From positions 6,165,001-6,229,000 of the forward strand of contig NZ_CP110128.1 in the NCBI RefSeq assembly GCF_028471945.1: a stretch of 64,000 nucleotides of DNA. Reading direction: 5' to 3'. A program made the translations under genes and the position numbers. The notes below the pieces were generated by a model. It ran no database searches. It was not told the origin of the DNA and saw only the letters and a list, made by a program, of their open reading frames with translations. Shown one piece after another: positions 54,622 through 64,000 of this stretch (its first letter is position 1; each line of letters opens with the position of its first letter). This DNA comes from Pseudomonas sp. WJP1. Its GTDB lineage: Bacteria > Pseudomonadota > Gammaproteobacteria > Pseudomonadales > Pseudomonadaceae.

Positions 54622-55251
54622 GCGCGCTGGCACTTCCTTCCACTGGCCCTGATCGAGCCCTTCGATCGTCCAGTCGCCGATCCTGACCCGCACCAACCGC
54701 AACGTCGGCAGCCCGACTGCCGCCGTCATGCGCCGAACCTGCCGATTGCGACCCTCGCGAATCACCAGCTCCAGCCAACTGGTCGGCACGCTTTTACGAA
54801 AGCGTACCGGCGGGTTGCGTGGCCACAACTGCGGTTCATCCAGTTGCCGCGCTTCGGCAGGCAGGGTCATGCCATCGTTCAATTCAACACCGTCACGCAA
54901 GCGCTGCAACTGCTCGGCGCTCGGCTCGCCTTCGACCTGCACCCAGTAGGTCTTGGCCAGTTTGTGCTTGGGGTCGGCGATCCGCGCCTGGAGCTGGCCA
55001 TCGTTGGTCAATAGCAGCAAGCCTTCGCTGTCGCGGTCCAGACGTCCTGCCGGGTAGATCCCCGGTATCTCGATAAAGTCCTTGAGCGTCGCCCGCCCTT
55101 CGCCGTCGCTGAATTGCGTCAGCACATCGAACGGTTTGTTGAACAGAATCAGTTTCGGCTCGGCAGGTGGTGCCTTGGCGACACGGCGCGGGGCTGAAGG
55201 AGATGGCTTCGCGCCGGGGCGGCGGGAAACGGGACGTTGAGGACGGGACAT
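54616..55251 (-). CDS. rluE: 23S rRNA pseudouridine-2457 synthase
   Basis: 211-aa RsuA/RluE-type pseudouridine synthase. A basic, disordered N-terminal tail ([20 protein letters not shown]) precedes [14 protein letters not shown]. The catalytic Asp lies in [17 protein letters not shown] (about 70), and [31 protein letters not shown] (about 165-195) is the C-terminal family signature. No S4 domain, as in RluE. RluE is the likeliest member, based on length and lack of S4. Confidence 0.92.
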   Translation of the reverse strand: MSRPQRPVSRRPGAKPSPSAPRRVAKAPPAEPKLILFNKPFDVLTQFSDGEGRATLKDFIEIPGIYPAGRLDRDSEGLLLLTNDGQLQARIADPKHKLAKTYWVQVEGEPSAEQLQRLRDGVELNDGMTLPAEARQLDEPQLWPRNPPVRFRKSVPTSWLELVIREGRNRQVRRMTAAVGLPTLRLVRVRIGDWTIEGLDQGQWKEVPARL

Positions 55252-55320
55252 GGCGAAGAAAACATCTAACGGTCAGGGCTGACAATGCTAGTGCCCTGAC
55301 CGCTAAATGACCATCGCGAA

Positions 55321-56784
55321 TCAGCGGAACGGCGGCTCGTCGAAGCTGCGCAGTTTACGCGAGTGCAACGAGTTGAGCTCGGTGCGCAACAGATCCACGG
55401 CTTCGATACCGATTTTCAAGTGCTGGCTGACCGCGCGTTCATAGAAGGCGTTGGCCGAACCTGGCAACTTGATCTCGCTGTGCAAGGGTTTGTCCGACAC
55501 GCAGAGCAGCGTGCCGTAAGGCACCCGCAAGCGGTAACCCTGGGCCGCGATCGTGCCGCTCTCCATGTCCACCGCCACGGCACGGGACAGGTTGATCAGC
55601 GGCCGCTCCTGGGCCCAGCGCAGCTCCCAGTTACGGTCGTCGTAAGTCAGTACGGTACCGGTGCGCAGGCGCTTTTTCAGCTCGTCGCCCTTCTCGCCGG
55701 TGATGTTGGCCGCCGCCTGCTGCAGTGCAAGCTGCACTTCGGCCAGGGCCGGAATCGGAATGTTCGGCGGCACCACCCGGTCGAGAATTCCGTCACGGCG
55801 CATGTAGGCGTGGGCCAGCACGTAGTCGCCAATGGTCTGCGACTGGCGCAGACCGCCGCAGTGGCCGATCATCAGCCAGCAATGCGGACGCAGCACCGCC
55901 AGGTGGTCGGTGATGTTCTTGGCGTTTGACGGTCCGACGCCGATATTGACCAGGGTCACGCCGTGACCATCGGTGGCGATCAGGTGGTAGGCCGGCATCT
56001 GGTAGCGATGCCAGACCACACCCGCGGCAATCGCCGAGGCTTCGCCGTGATCCATGCTCTTTTCGATGATCACATTGCCCGGCAGCACCATGCGCACGAA
56101 GCGCGGGTCTTTGCGCAGTTGCTCCAGGCCATGGACGATGAACTGGTCGACGTAACGGTGATAGTTGGTCAGCAGGATCCAGGGCTGCACATGCCGCCAG
56201 TCGCTGCCGGTGTAATGCACCAGCCGGCGCAGGGAAAAATCAACCCGGGCGGCATCGAACAGCGCCAAGGGCAGCGGATCGGTGTTTTCCCAATCGTACA
56301 AGCCGTCGGCAATGCCGTCGGTCGCCGCCGACAGGTCGGTACTCGGGAACACCCGCGCCAGCACGGCGGCGGTGACACCGGAACCGGCCAACTCGTCGCC
56401 CTGTTCGACCACGTATGGATAAGGAATGTTCTGCTGGCTGACACCGACCTCTACGGTCACGGTGAAGTCGTGCATCAACGGCACGAGTTGCTCCAGCAGG
56501 TATTTACGGAAAGCGGCGGGATGGGTGACGGTGACGCTGTAGGTGCCCGGCAACTGGACCTTGGCGTAGGCGCGCGTGGTCTGCGGGACTTCGCCCTGGC
56601 AGTGGTAGGTCAGACGCAGTTCGGGATAACGAAACATCGCCCGTTGCTCGGCGTCCGGCTCGACACGATCCTTGAGATAACGCTTGAGCGCCTGGCTCAG
56701 CGCGGTGGTTGCACGATTGTGCAAGAGCGCAAGCCGGTCTACAGCTTGCTCGGCGGTTTGAACGACAATAAAAGCTTCGGTCAC
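55321..56784 (-). CDS. amn: AMP nucleosidase
   Basis: Cleaves AMP to adenine and ribose 5-phosphate; cytoplasmic. 487 aa from a GTG start with AGGA upstream, giving MTEAFIVVQTAEQAV; an ATG 12 codons further upstream (56820) is the alternative. The N-terminal AMN domain occupies about 1-170; the C-terminal nucleoside phosphorylase-like domain has VTLVNIGVGPSNAKNITDHLAVLRPHCWLMIGHCGGLR (about 285-320) and the catalytic DMESGTIAAQGYRLRVPYG stretch near 415. Identification is firm; start is not. Confidence 0.92.
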   Translation of the reverse strand: MTEAFIVVQTAEQAVDRLALLHNRATTALSQALKRYLKDRVEPDAEQRAMFRYPELRLTYHCQGEVPQTTRAYAKVQLPGTYSVTVTHPAAFRKYLLEQLVPLMHDFTVTVEVGVSQQNIPYPYVVEQGDELAGSGVTAAVLARVFPSTDLSAATDGIADGLYDWENTDPLPLALFDAARVDFSLRRLVHYTGSDWRHVQPWILLTNYHRYVDQFIVHGLEQLRKDPRFVRMVLPGNVIIEKSMDHGEASAIAAGVVWHRYQMPAYHLIATDGHGVTLVNIGVGPSNAKNITDHLAVLRPHCWLMIGHCGGLRQSQTIGDYVLAHAYMRRDGILDRVVPPNIPIPALAEVQLALQQAAANITGEKGDELKKRLRTGTVLTYDDRNWELRWAQERPLINLSRAVAVDMESGTIAAQGYRLRVPYGTLLCVSDKPLHSEIKLPGSANAFYERAVSQHLKIGIEAVDLLRTELNSLHSRKLRSFDEPPFR

Positions 56785-56884
56785 GATCAGCATCCTGTGT
56801 TCTGACTTGCAGGCCTTCATCTTGCCTGTATCGTCGCTTCACGGGAACAGTGGTGACACAAATGCAAGATGCACCGCATCTCCA

Positions 56885-56976
56885 CTGTGGGAGCGAGCCT
56901 GCTCGCGAAGGCGATGGCACATCCAATATCGATGTGGCTGACAGACCGCTTTCGCGAGCAGGCTCGCTCCCACAGG
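56885..56976. repeat. REP pair between amn and aidB
   Basis: CTGTGGGAGCGAGCCTGCTC and complement around a spacer of about 45 bp, just after the aidB stop and upstream of the amn start. Same core as 2091-2199. Confidence 0.9.
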
Positions 56977-56988
56977 GGACGGTGTCAT

Positions 56989-58638
56989 TCAGAATCCTTG
57001 GGGTGTGGATCGCGCCACTATCGCCTCCACATCCACCCCTCGCGGCAACGCACCGTACACCCGACCGCCACCACTCAGCCGACTGGCGATAAACCCGTCA
57101 CTCACCGCCACATTCCCCGCCTCCAGCAACAGCTTCGCCTGTAACCCAAGGGCGATGTCTTCGGTCAACTGCCGGGCACGGTATTGAATGTCGTCGGTAT
57201 CCTTGAAGGCTGCCTGCAATTGCTTGATGTGCGCGGCCAGGCGTTTGTCGCCATGACCATCACCCAGTTCGCTGAACAGCGCATCGAGCACACCCGGTTC
57301 CTTGGACAGGGCGCGCAGCACGTCGAGGCATTGCACGTTACCGGAGCCTTCCCAAGTCGAGTTCACCGGTGCCTCGCGGTAAAGGCGCGGCAGGATGCTG
57401 TCTTCCACGTACCCCGCTCCGCCCATGCATTCGGCGGCTTCGTTGATCATGGCCGGCGCGCGTTTGCAGATCCAGTATTTGCCCACCGCCGTCACCAGCC
57501 GGGCGAACTTGGCCTCCTGCGAGTCGTCCAGATGATCGAGCGCCCGGCCCATGCGCAGGCTCAAGGCCAGGGCGGCTTCGCTTTCCAGCGCCAGGTCCGC
57601 CAGCACGTTCTGCATCAGGGGCTGTTCGCTGAGCAACTTGCCGCCAACCTGGCGGTGGGCACAGTGATGGCTGGCCTGGGTCAGTGCCTGGCGCATCAAC
57701 GAACTGGAGCCGACCATGCAATCGAAACGGGTCATGGCGACCATCTCGATGATCGTCGGCACGCCGCGCCCTTCCTCACCGACCATCCACGCCAGGGCAC
57801 CGCGAAACTCCACTTCGCTGGAGGCGTTGGAACAGTTGCCGAGTTTGTTTTTCAGGCGCTGGATGTAGAACTGGTTGCGCGTGTCGTCCGGACGATGCCG
57901 CGGCAGCAGGAAACAGGTCAGCCCCTTGTCCGTCTGTGCCAGTGTCAGGAAGGCATCGCACATGGGCGCCGAACAGAACCACTTGTGCCCCACCAGTTCG
58001 TACGCCTGGCCAGGGCCGCTGGCGCCCACCGGATAAGCCTTGGTGGTGTTGGCGCGGACATCGGTGCCACCCTGCTTCTCGGTCATGGCCATGCCGATCG
58101 TGACGCCGGCCTTGTGGGCCATGCCGACATTGCGCGGGTCATACTCGGTGGACAGGATCTTCGGCAGCCATTGATCCGCCAGGTCCGGTTGCAGGCGCAT
58201 TGCCGGGACGCTGGCGAAGGTCATGGTCAACGGGCAACCGCTGCCGGCTTCGGCCTGGCTATGCAGGTAGGTCATGGCGGCCCGGGCGACATGCGCGCCG
58301 GACTGCGGGTGCGTCCAGGGCAACGAGGTCAGGCCATGCTCGATCGCCGCGCGCATCAGCTCATGATAGGCCGGGTGAAATTCCACCAGGTCGATGCGAT
58401 GCCCATAGCGGTCATGGCTGCTGAACACCGGCTTGTTCTGATTGGCCAGGAACCCCGCCGCCATCAGTGGTCCGCCGGCGAGAGCGCCGTACGCGTCGAT
58501 CCGCGATTCGGCCCAACCGGCCCCGAAACGCCGCGCCCACTCCTGCAGCGGCAAGTCGATGCGATACAGGTTGGCGCCGTCCAGCGAAGGCGGCTGGTTG
58601 GTGACTTCGTGGGTTTCGGCGAACTGATGCAGGTTCAT
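56989..58638 (-). CDS. aidB: Acyl-CoA dehydrogenase-like flavoprotein AidB
   Basis: 549-aa FAD protein of the AidB branch of acyl-CoA dehydrogenases, linked in E. coli to the adaptive response to alkylating agents. AAGGAG is 7 nt before the ATG. The N-terminus MNLHQFAETHEVTNQPPSL (typical AidB), GMAMTEKQGGTDVRANTT near 185, IYRLKNKLGNCSNASSEVEF-like FAD region near 275 and RAPAMINEAAECMGGAGYVEDSILPRLYREAPVNS near 405-440 fit the family. The C-terminal DNA-binding-type extension is present. Monocistronic. Confidence 0.93.
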   Translation of the reverse strand: MNLHQFAETHEVTNQPPSLDGANLYRIDLPLQEWARRFGAGWAESRIDAYGALAGGPLMAAGFLANQNKPVFSSHDRYGHRIDLVEFHPAYHELMRAAIEHGLTSLPWTHPQSGAHVARAAMTYLHSQAEAGSGCPLTMTFASVPAMRLQPDLADQWLPKILSTEYDPRNVGMAHKAGVTIGMAMTEKQGGTDVRANTTKAYPVGASGPGQAYELVGHKWFCSAPMCDAFLTLAQTDKGLTCFLLPRHRPDDTRNQFYIQRLKNKLGNCSNASSEVEFRGALAWMVGEEGRGVPTIIEMVAMTRFDCMVGSSSLMRQALTQASHHCAHRQVGGKLLSEQPLMQNVLADLALESEAALALSLRMGRALDHLDDSQEAKFARLVTAVGKYWICKRAPAMINEAAECMGGAGYVEDSILPRLYREAPVNSTWEGSGNVQCLDVLRALSKEPGVLDALFSELGDGHGDKRLAAHIKQLQAAFKDTDDIQYRARQLTEDIALGLQAKLLLEAGNVAVSDGFIASRLSGGGRVYGALPRGVDVEAIVARSTPQGF

Positions 58639-58713
58639 GACAGGGCTCCTTTGCTCAGCCAAGGGACTTTCAGTTAAGCACCGCCCCCTGGCCGATCAAA
58701 GTGTCATATCTGC

Positions 58714-61098
58714 CTAACTGTCGGCGCTTTCGCCCTGCTCGGAACAGAGCACTCGACGATAGAGCGCGACCTGCAATTCCTCGAATTTCACCGGCTTGCT
58801 CAAATGGTCAATCATCGCGCCGCTCGGGCAGCGTTCCAGGTCAGTACCCAGGGCGATCATGAACACTGGCACTTGCGCACAACCGGGCAACGCCCGGATC
58901 TGGCAGCACAGGGAAACACCGTCCAGGACCTGCAACTGACCATCGACCAGCACCGCATCGAAGGTTTCGCGCTGCAGAAATTCGAGCGCGGCCGGGCCGC
59001 TGTCGGCCGTGCGCACGCGGAAGCCGAGCTTGAGCAACATGCCACGCATCACCAACTGATTGACGTTGTTGTCATCCACCAGCAATACGCTGCAATCCTG
59101 AGGCTGGCGCTGTGGTGACAATTGCCGCGGTGCGAGCGGCGCGGCAGGTCGCTGCGGTGTCGCAATGTCAAACTCGACGTCAAGCTGGAAGCGGCTGCCG
59201 CGCCCAGGCTCGGAGCGGTGTGTCAGGCGTCCGCCGAGCAGCTCCACCAGTTGCCGGCAGATGGCCAGGCCGACGCCCAGGCCGCCGTACTCGCGCGTCA
59301 TCGAACCATCGAGCTGGAAGAAGCGCTGATACATCGTCGCCTCCCCAAGGTCGGTGAAGCCGATACCGGTGTCGATCACCGCAAAGGACAACGCCATTCG
59401 CTCGGCATTGACTGTTTTCCCCGTGACCCGCAGCGCCAGCCCGCCGACCCGGGTGAACTTGATGGCGTTATCCAGCAGGCACTCCAGGCATTGCGCCAAC
59501 TTGGCACTGTCGCCGTGCAGGCGATCCGGCACACCCGGCGCCACGTCGACCTTGAAGTCCAGCGACTTGCTCGAGGCATTGCCGTAGAACTGGGCGCGCA
59601 ATGCCTCCACCACAGTGCGCAAGCTGAAGGTGGCCGGGGAAGCCGTGAGCTTGCCTGCCTGCAACTCGGTCAGGGTGAGAATGCCATTGACCATGCGCAT
59701 CATGTCCCGCGCCGATCCCGCGGCCGTTTGCTGATATTGCTCCAGCTCAGGGTCCATCTCGACGGTCTGCATCAGCTCCAGCGAACCGATCACGCCATTC
59801 ATTGGCGTGCGCAATTCGTGGGTCAGGGTGGCGAGGAATTCGTCCTTGAGCTTGTTGCTGTGTGCCAGTTGCTGGTTGAGCGCCTCAAGCTTTTGTCCCG
59901 CGTCGAGCAGGGTTTGCGCCTGCTGTTCGCGCATGGCGTTGATGCGATCGGCCAGGGCCATGGACAGCAGCGCCACTTCGATGGCCGAGCCAATCTGGCT
60001 GGAGTACATGGTCAGGAACACATTCGGCAGGTAACCCAGCACCATCAACGTATTGATGATGCCGCCGAGCAGAAACGCCGACCAGGCAATGATGAAATAG
60101 CGCGCGACCCGCAACCCGCGCAGCCAGGCAAAAATCCCCGCGGCAAAGATCACCACCGTGAAGGTCAGTGCCAGGGTCGTGGCCAGGCGCAAGGCCAGGG
60201 CATAGCTGGTCATCAGCGACAACCCGACCACCAGCGCGCTGAATGCCACCAACGCCAGCAGCAAACGATCCATCCAGCGGCTGAGGGTGGCGGTCTGCAG
60301 GAAGCTGCGGGCGAACTGGCTACCGAACAATCCGGCACAACCGATGAAAAAAGGCGTCGAGGCGTTGGCCCACCAGGGATTGTCCGGCCAGAAGTACTGC
60401 ACGGCGGCGCCGTTCACCGACAACTGATACAAGCCGAACGAGGCGATGTAGAAGATGTAGTAGAGATAGCTGGTATCGCGCACGCTGAGGTAGATGAACA
60501 GGTTGTAGACCAGCATCCCCAGCAATACACCGTAGATCAGCCCCAGGACATAGAGGCGCACCGGCTGGTCTTCGAGATACGCCGTACTGGACCACAACGT
60601 AACCGGCGCCTGGATCGACCCCTGGCTTTGCAGGCGCAGGTACAGGGTTTGCTCTTGGCCAGGGGTAAAATTCAGCGTGAACAGGTAGTTGTTCTGGCGG
60701 ATTTCGCGACTGGCAAATGGCAGGGCGTCGCCGGTTTGCCTGGCCAATTGATAGTTGCCGCTCGCATCAGGCAGGTACAGATCCAGGTGATCAAGCGGTG
60801 GGTAAGCCAACTCCAGCAGCCAGGTCTGTTGCGCAGCCGGGTTTGAGGGGAGGTAATGCAGATCGATTTTCAGCCAGAACACCGAGCGCGAATAACCGGC
60901 GTTGAGGGTGGCTTTATCATGCGCCTTGAAGTTGCCGGCCGCCGCCTGCGCACGAATATCCGCGACAGTCGCCTGACCGCCCACGTCTTCGAACACCTGC
61001 AGGTTTCGCCCGAGGGGAAGGCTTTGGGTGAGTTCATTGAACTCAACGGCGTTCGCCAAGAGGGGCAAACACAACATAAACATCAGCAAATAGCGCAT
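58714..61098 (-). CDS. ladS: Hybrid sensor histidine kinase LadS (7TMR-DISM type)
   Basis: 794 aa, near the length of P. aeruginosa LadS, and in the same place upstream of thiD. Layout: signal peptide (1-17), 7TMR-DISM extracellular domain (about 25-170), seven spans (about 180-385), HisKA with the phosphorylated His in LTHELRTPMNG (about 428), HATPase (N-box NAIKFTR, GLGVGLAICRQLV), and a receiver from VLLVDDNNVN (about 668). The receiver keeps the phosphoacceptor Asp (VDGQLQVLDG, about 718) and Lys (SKPVK) but has GT where TA/SA is usual after IAL. LadS promotes the Gac/Rsm sessile programme. Confidence 0.93.
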   Translation of the reverse strand: MRYLLMFMLCLPLLANAVEFNELTQSLPLGRNLQVFEDVGGQATVADIRAQAAAGNFKAHDKATLNAGYSRSVFWLKIDLHYLPSNPAAQQTWLLELAYPPLDHLDLYLPDASGNYQLARQTGDALPFASREIRQNNYLFTLNFTPGQEQTLYLRLQSQGSIQAPVTLWSSTAYLEDQPVRLYVLGLIYGVLLGMLVYNLFIYLSVRDTSYLYYIFYIASFGLYQLSVNGAAVQYFWPDNPWWANASTPFFIGCAGLFGSQFARSFLQTATLSRWMDRLLLALVAFSALVVGLSLMTSYALALRLATTLALTFTVVIFAAGIFAWLRGLRVARYFIIAWSAFLLGGIINTLMVLGYLPNVFLTMYSSQIGSAIEVALLSMALADRINAMREQQAQTLLDAGQKLEALNQQLAHSNKLKDEFLATLTHELRTPMNGVIGSLELMQTVEMDPELEQYQQTAAGSARDMMRMVNGILTLTELQAGKLTASPATFSLRTVVEALRAQFYGNASSKSLDFKVDVAPGVPDRLHGDSAKLAQCLECLLDNAIKFTRVGGLALRVTGKTVNAERMALSFAVIDTGIGFTDLGEATMYQRFFQLDGSMTREYGGLGVGLAICRQLVELLGGRLTHRSEPGRGSRFQLDVEFDIATPQRPAAPLAPRQLSPQRQPQDCSVLLVDDNNVNQLVMRGMLLKLGFRVRTADSGPAALEFLQRETFDAVLVDGQLQVLDGVSLCCQIRALPGCAQVPVFMIALGTDLERCPSGAMIDHLSKPVKFEELQVALYRRVLCSEQGESADS

Positions 61099-61396
61099 CT
61101 ATGCCCCAGCGTGGCCTGTCCGGTCCTGTCAGGAAGCCCCCCATTCCTTTTGAGCAGACGTAAAACCGGTGATACCTGTTATTGGTTTGGATCCACTCTA
61201 GCATAGCCGTTGATGGCTAAAGAGCACTACCAAAATTTTTGCGGAAAAGGCTCTAGAACGGGCGTTCCAGCGGTAATTACTGAGTTAGAGCTGTTTGCCT
61301 GAGGAAAAAGAGCAAAAGATCACCGCCTTCGGTCGATCTTTTGCCTGTCGCGCAGCGGGCTTCGAAAAAAGATGTTTGGTGGTAAGCTCGCGCACC
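61099..61396. promoter_or_regulatory. Divergent region ladS / thiD with inverted repeat
   Basis: 298 bp without a gene. An inverted repeat GCAAAAGATC / GATCTTTTGC lies at 61312-61344 around CACCGCCTTCGGTC, a relic of the GATCGCAGC REP class. No THI-box riboswitch was recognised before thiD. Confidence 0.5.
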
Positions 61397-62194
61397 ATGA
61401 ATATCTACAGCTCTCGCCCCGTTGTCCTCTGTCTCTCCGGCCACGACCCAAGTGGTGGCGCCGGCTTGCAGGCAGATATCGAAGCCTTGCTCGCTCAGGG
61501 TTGCCATGCGGCTCCGGCCGTCACCGCCCTGACCGTGCAAGACACCGTCAATGTCACTGATTTTCGCGTGCTCGACCGTGAGTGGGTGCTGGCCCAGGCC
61601 AATGCCGTGCTCAACGATTCCGAAGTCGCGGCGGTCAAGCTCGGCATGCTCGGCTCCCTGGAAATGGTCGACACCGTGGTCGAGCTGCTTTCGGCGCACC
61701 CGCACTTGCCGGTGGTCTGCGACCCGGTGCTGCGCGCCGGCGGTGGCGGTCGCCTGGGCAAGGACGAAGTCGGCTACGCCATGCGCGAACGCCTGCTGCC
61801 GCTCTCGATCATCGCCACCCCCAACCTTCCCGAAGCCCGTATCCTCGCCGAACTGCCTGAAGGCACCGCGGACGAGTGCGCTGAAAAACTCCTGCCGTTC
61901 GTCAAACACCTGCTGATCACCGGCGGCCATGGCGACGAAACCGAAATCCACAACCGCCTGTACAGCCGCGACGGCTTGCGCGAAACCTACACCTGCCAAC
62001 GCCTGCCCGGCAGCTATCACGGCTCTGGCTGCACCCTGGCCAGTGCGCTTGCCGGCCGTCTGGCCCAAGGTGAAAACCTCGCCAGCGCCGTACAGACTGC
62101 ACTTAACTACACGTGGCGCACCCTGCGCGATGCGGAGCAGTTGGGCAAAGGCCAGTTCGTGCCACGCCGCCTGCCACTGGACTTCTGTTCGTAA
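61397..62194 (+). CDS. thiD: Hydroxymethylpyrimidine/phosphomethylpyrimidine kinase
   Basis: Phosphorylates HMP to HMP-P and HMP-PP for thiamine synthesis. 265 aa, ribokinase-like fold. [22 protein letters not shown] (residues 10-31) is the substrate loop; [13 protein letters not shown] near 110 and [23 protein letters not shown] near 205-225 (anion hole and catalytic Asp region) complete it. Here the catalytic loop reads HGSGC, as in many ThiD. First gene of thiD-thiE-hemL. Confidence 0.95.
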   Translation: MNIYSSRPVVLCLSGHDPSGGAGLQADIEALLAQGCHAAPAVTALTVQDTVNVTDFRVLDREWVLAQANAVLNDSEVAAVKLGMLGSLEMVDTVVELLSAHPHLPVVCDPVLRAGGGGRLGKDEVGYAMRERLLPLSIIATPNLPEARILAELPEGTADECAEKLLPFVKHLLITGGHGDETEIHNRLYSRDGLRETYTCQRLPGSYHGSGCTLASALAGRLAQGENLASAVQTALNYTWRTLRDAEQLGKGQFVPRRLPLDFCS

Positions 62195-62225
62195 CTATCT
62201 ACTAGCACTGGGTGAGGCTTGCTTG

Positions 62226-62849
62226 ATGAAACTACGTGGCCTGTACGCCATCACCGACAGCCAGTTGCTGGCCGGTAAATTTCTTTCGTACGTGGAGGCG
62301 GCGCTGGAAGGCGGCGTCACCCTGCTGCAATACCGCGACAAGAGCAGCGATGAAGCCCGTCGTTTGCGTGAGGCCGAGGCCCTGCGCGATCTGTGCGAAC
62401 GCTACAAGACCCGGTTGATCATCAATGACGATGCCGAACTGGCTGCACGCCTGAACGTTGGCGTACACCTGGGGCAGACCGACGGGCCGCTCACTCCAGC
62501 CCGTGCGTTGCTCGGCTCCAAGGCGATCATCGGTTCGACCTGTCACGCGCAACTCGAACTCGCCGAGCAGGCCGCCAAAGAAGGCGCCAGCTATGTCGCG
62601 TTCGGCCGTTTCTTCAATTCAAACACCAAGCCCGGCGCCCCGACTTGCAGTCTCGACCTGCTCGACCAGGCTCGCAGCAAATTGCACCTGCCGATCTGCG
62701 CGATCGGCGGCATCACCCTCGACAACGCCGCCCCGCTGGTGACCCACGGGGTCGATCTGCTCGCCGTGGTGCATGGCCTGTTTGGCGCCGAGAGCACGGC
62801 TGAAGTGACCCGCCGCGCCCGCGCCTTTAACGAATTACTGAAAATCTGA
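62226..62849 (+). CDS. thiE: Thiamine-phosphate synthase
   Basis: Joins HMP-PP and thiazole phosphate to thiamine monophosphate. 207-aa TIM barrel. [13 protein letters not shown] opens the family, [13 protein letters not shown] near 30-42 binds pyrophosphate, HLGQTDGP near 82, [18 protein letters not shown] near 125-142 and the phosphate loop [12 protein letters not shown] near 160. It starts 31 nt after thiD and is followed 15 nt later by hemL, forming one operon. Confidence 0.95.
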   Translation: MKLRGLYAITDSQLLAGKFLSYVEAALEGGVTLLQYRDKSSDEARRLREAEALRDLCERYKTRLIINDDAELAARLNVGVHLGQTDGPLTPARALLGSKAIIGSTCHAQLELAEQAAKEGASYVAFGRFFNSNTKPGAPTCSLDLLDQARSKLHLPICAIGGITLDNAAPLVTHGVDLLAVVHGLFGAESTAEVTRRARAFNELLKI

Positions 62850-62864
62850 TTTGAGAGCCCGATC

Positions 62865-64000
62865 ATGTCTCGTTCCGAAACCCTGTTTGCCAATGCCCAG
62901 AAACACATCCCCGGTGGCGTGAACTCGCCGGTCCGTGCGTTCAAGAGCGTTGGCGGCACGCCGTTGTTCTTCAAGCACGCCGAAGGCGCCTACGTCACCG
63001 ACGAAGACGACAAGCGCTATGTGGACTACGTCGGTTCCTGGGGTCCGATGATCCTCGGCCACAGCCACCCGGACGTGCTGGACGCGGTGCGCAAGCAGCT
63101 TGAACACGGCTTGTCCTACGGCGCGCCGACCGAGATGGAAACCCAGATGGCAGATCTGGTCTGCTCGCTGGTGCCGTCGATGGAAATGGTGCGCATGGTC
63201 AGCTCCGGCACCGAAGCGACCATGAGCGCTATTCGCCTGGCCCGTGGCTTCACCGGTCGCGACAGCATCATCAAGTTCGAAGGCTGCTACCACGGCCACT
63301 CCGACAGCCTGCTGGTCAAGGCCGGCTCCGGCGCCCTGACCCAAGGCGTGCCGAGTTCGGCGGGTGTGCCCGCGGCGTTCGCCAAACACACGCTGACCCT
63401 GCCGTTCAACGACATTGATGCGGTCGAGGCCATGCTTGCCGAAGTCGGCCAGGACGTGGCGTGCATCATCGTCGAACCGGTCGCCGGCAACATGAACTGC
63501 GTGCCGCCGGCCCCTGGGTTCCTCGAAGGCCTGCGGACCCTGTGCGACAAGCATGGCGTGGTGCTGATTTTCGACGAAGTGATGACCGGTTTCCGTGTTG
63601 CCCTCGGCGGCGCCCAGGCTCACTACGGCGTGACACCGGACCTGACCACCTTCGGCAAAATCATCGGCGGCGGCATGCCGGTGGGTTGCTTCGGCGGCAA
63701 GCGCGAAATCATGTCGCGCATCGCCCCGCTGGGTCCGGTATACCAGGCCGGTACATTGTCGGGTAACCCGCTGGCGATGGCGGCGGGCCTGACCACCTTG
63801 CGCCTGATCAGCCGTCCGGGCTTCCACGCCGAGCTGACCGACTACACCACTCGCCTGCTCGACGGCCTGCAAGTGCGTGCCGATGCGGCAGGCATTCCGT
63901 TCGTGACCACCCAGGCCGGTGGCATGTTCGGCCTGTACTTCAGCGGCGCCGACGACATCGTGACCTTCGATGACGTGATGGCCAGTGACGCAGCCCTGTT
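62865..64000 (+). CDS. hemL: Glutamate-1-semialdehyde 2,1-aminomutase (C-terminus outside window)
   Basis: PLP enzyme making 5-aminolevulinate in the C5 heme pathway. 378 codons lie in the window. [19 protein letters not shown] at the start, [21 protein letters not shown] near 122-142, GCYHGHSD near 150, [11 protein letters not shown] near 243 and the PLP lysine in [15 protein letters not shown] near 270 are all present. About 50 residues are missing at the right edge. Same operon as thiD and thiE, an association I recall from Pseudomonas. Confidence 0.96.
   Translation, partial: MSRSETLFANAQKHIPGGVNSPVRAFKSVGGTPLFFKHAEGAYVTDEDDKRYVDYVGSWGPMILGHSHPDVLDAVRKQLEHGLSYGAPTEMETQMADLVCSLVPSMEMVRMVSSGTEATMSAIRLARGFTGRDSIIKFEGCYHGHSDSLLVKAGSGALTQGVPSSAGVPAAFAKHTLTLPFNDIDAVEAMLAEVGQDVACIIVEPVAGNMNCVPPAPGFLEGLRTLCDKHGVVLIFDEVMTGFRVALGGAQAHYGVTPDLTTFGKIIGGGMPVGCFGGKREIMSRIAPLGPVYQAGTLSGNPLAMAAGLTTLRLISRPGFHAELTDYTTRLLDGLQVRADAAGIPFVTTQAGGMFGLYFSGADDIVTFDDVMASDAAL

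Noticed and set aside
61099..61396. TPP riboswitch before thiD
   Set aside because: No THI-box sequence; the only structure is a REP-like inverted repeat.

Overview
The window is a stretch of chromosome from a fluorescent-group Pseudomonas (P. fluorescens/P. putida type). Three things point there. The gene order radA-mscL-fpr-ppoR-rlmG-cioBA, the order HAD-tesB-GNAT-HDAC-flavoprotein-rhlE, and ladS-thiD-thiE-hemL all match what I recall of this genus. Base composition is GC-rich throughout. REP palindromes of the Pseudomonas type sit between many genes. No rRNA, tRNA, insertion sequence, prophage or CRISPR array was seen.

Layout. 0-9 kb: cstA (cut by the left edge), a PilZ protein, radA, mscL, fpr, the LuxR solo ppoR and rlmG. 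7.8-10.7 kb: the cyanide-insensitive oxidase cioA-cioB plus a 55-aa membrane protein, with a perfect ANR/FNR-type box upstream. 10.9-17.8 kb: an MFS exporter, a HigBA toxin-antitoxin pair, a DJ-1-like protein lacking its catalytic residues, a purine permease coupled to trmA, and a DUF4160/DUF2442 gene pair. 17.6-26.6 kb: a tautomerase and LysR regulator, then a quinate/shikimate catabolic cluster (aroQ, a QsuD-like dehydrogenase, a TetR regulator, quiC, an MFS transporter) followed by a chemoreceptor. 26.6-33.1 kb: an uncharacterised catabolic module. It has a DMT transporter, a TIM-barrel isomerase-like protein and a Gfo/Idh dehydrogenase in one operon, an IclR regulator, and a divergent operon with a KstD-like flavoprotein and an aldo-keto reductase. 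Matching IclR-type 15-bp palindromes lie in front of both operons. 33.3-36.2 kb: two tandem zinc metallopeptidase paralogs and an alpha/beta hydrolase. 36.2-58.7 kb: mainly housekeeping genes (tesB, HDAC-like, rhlE, two Lrp regulators, exonuclease, hrpB, CDF exporter, rluE, amn, aidB). 58.7-64 kb: ladS, then thiD-thiE-hemL (hemL cut by the right edge).

How the parts work together. The 18-26.6 kb genes would import quinate or shikimate and convert it through 3-dehydroquinate and 3-dehydroshikimate to protocatechuate, with the adjacent chemoreceptor plausibly steering cells to such compounds. The 26.6-33.1 kb module looks like a second, IclR-controlled oxidation route for an unknown cyclic or polyhydroxy substrate. 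It is the best candidate here for undescribed metabolism. Other unusual items are a nested palindromic element of about 250 bp upstream of hrpB, a minus-strand terminator with no assigned gene near 53.4 kb, and the non-catalytic DJ-1 homolog.
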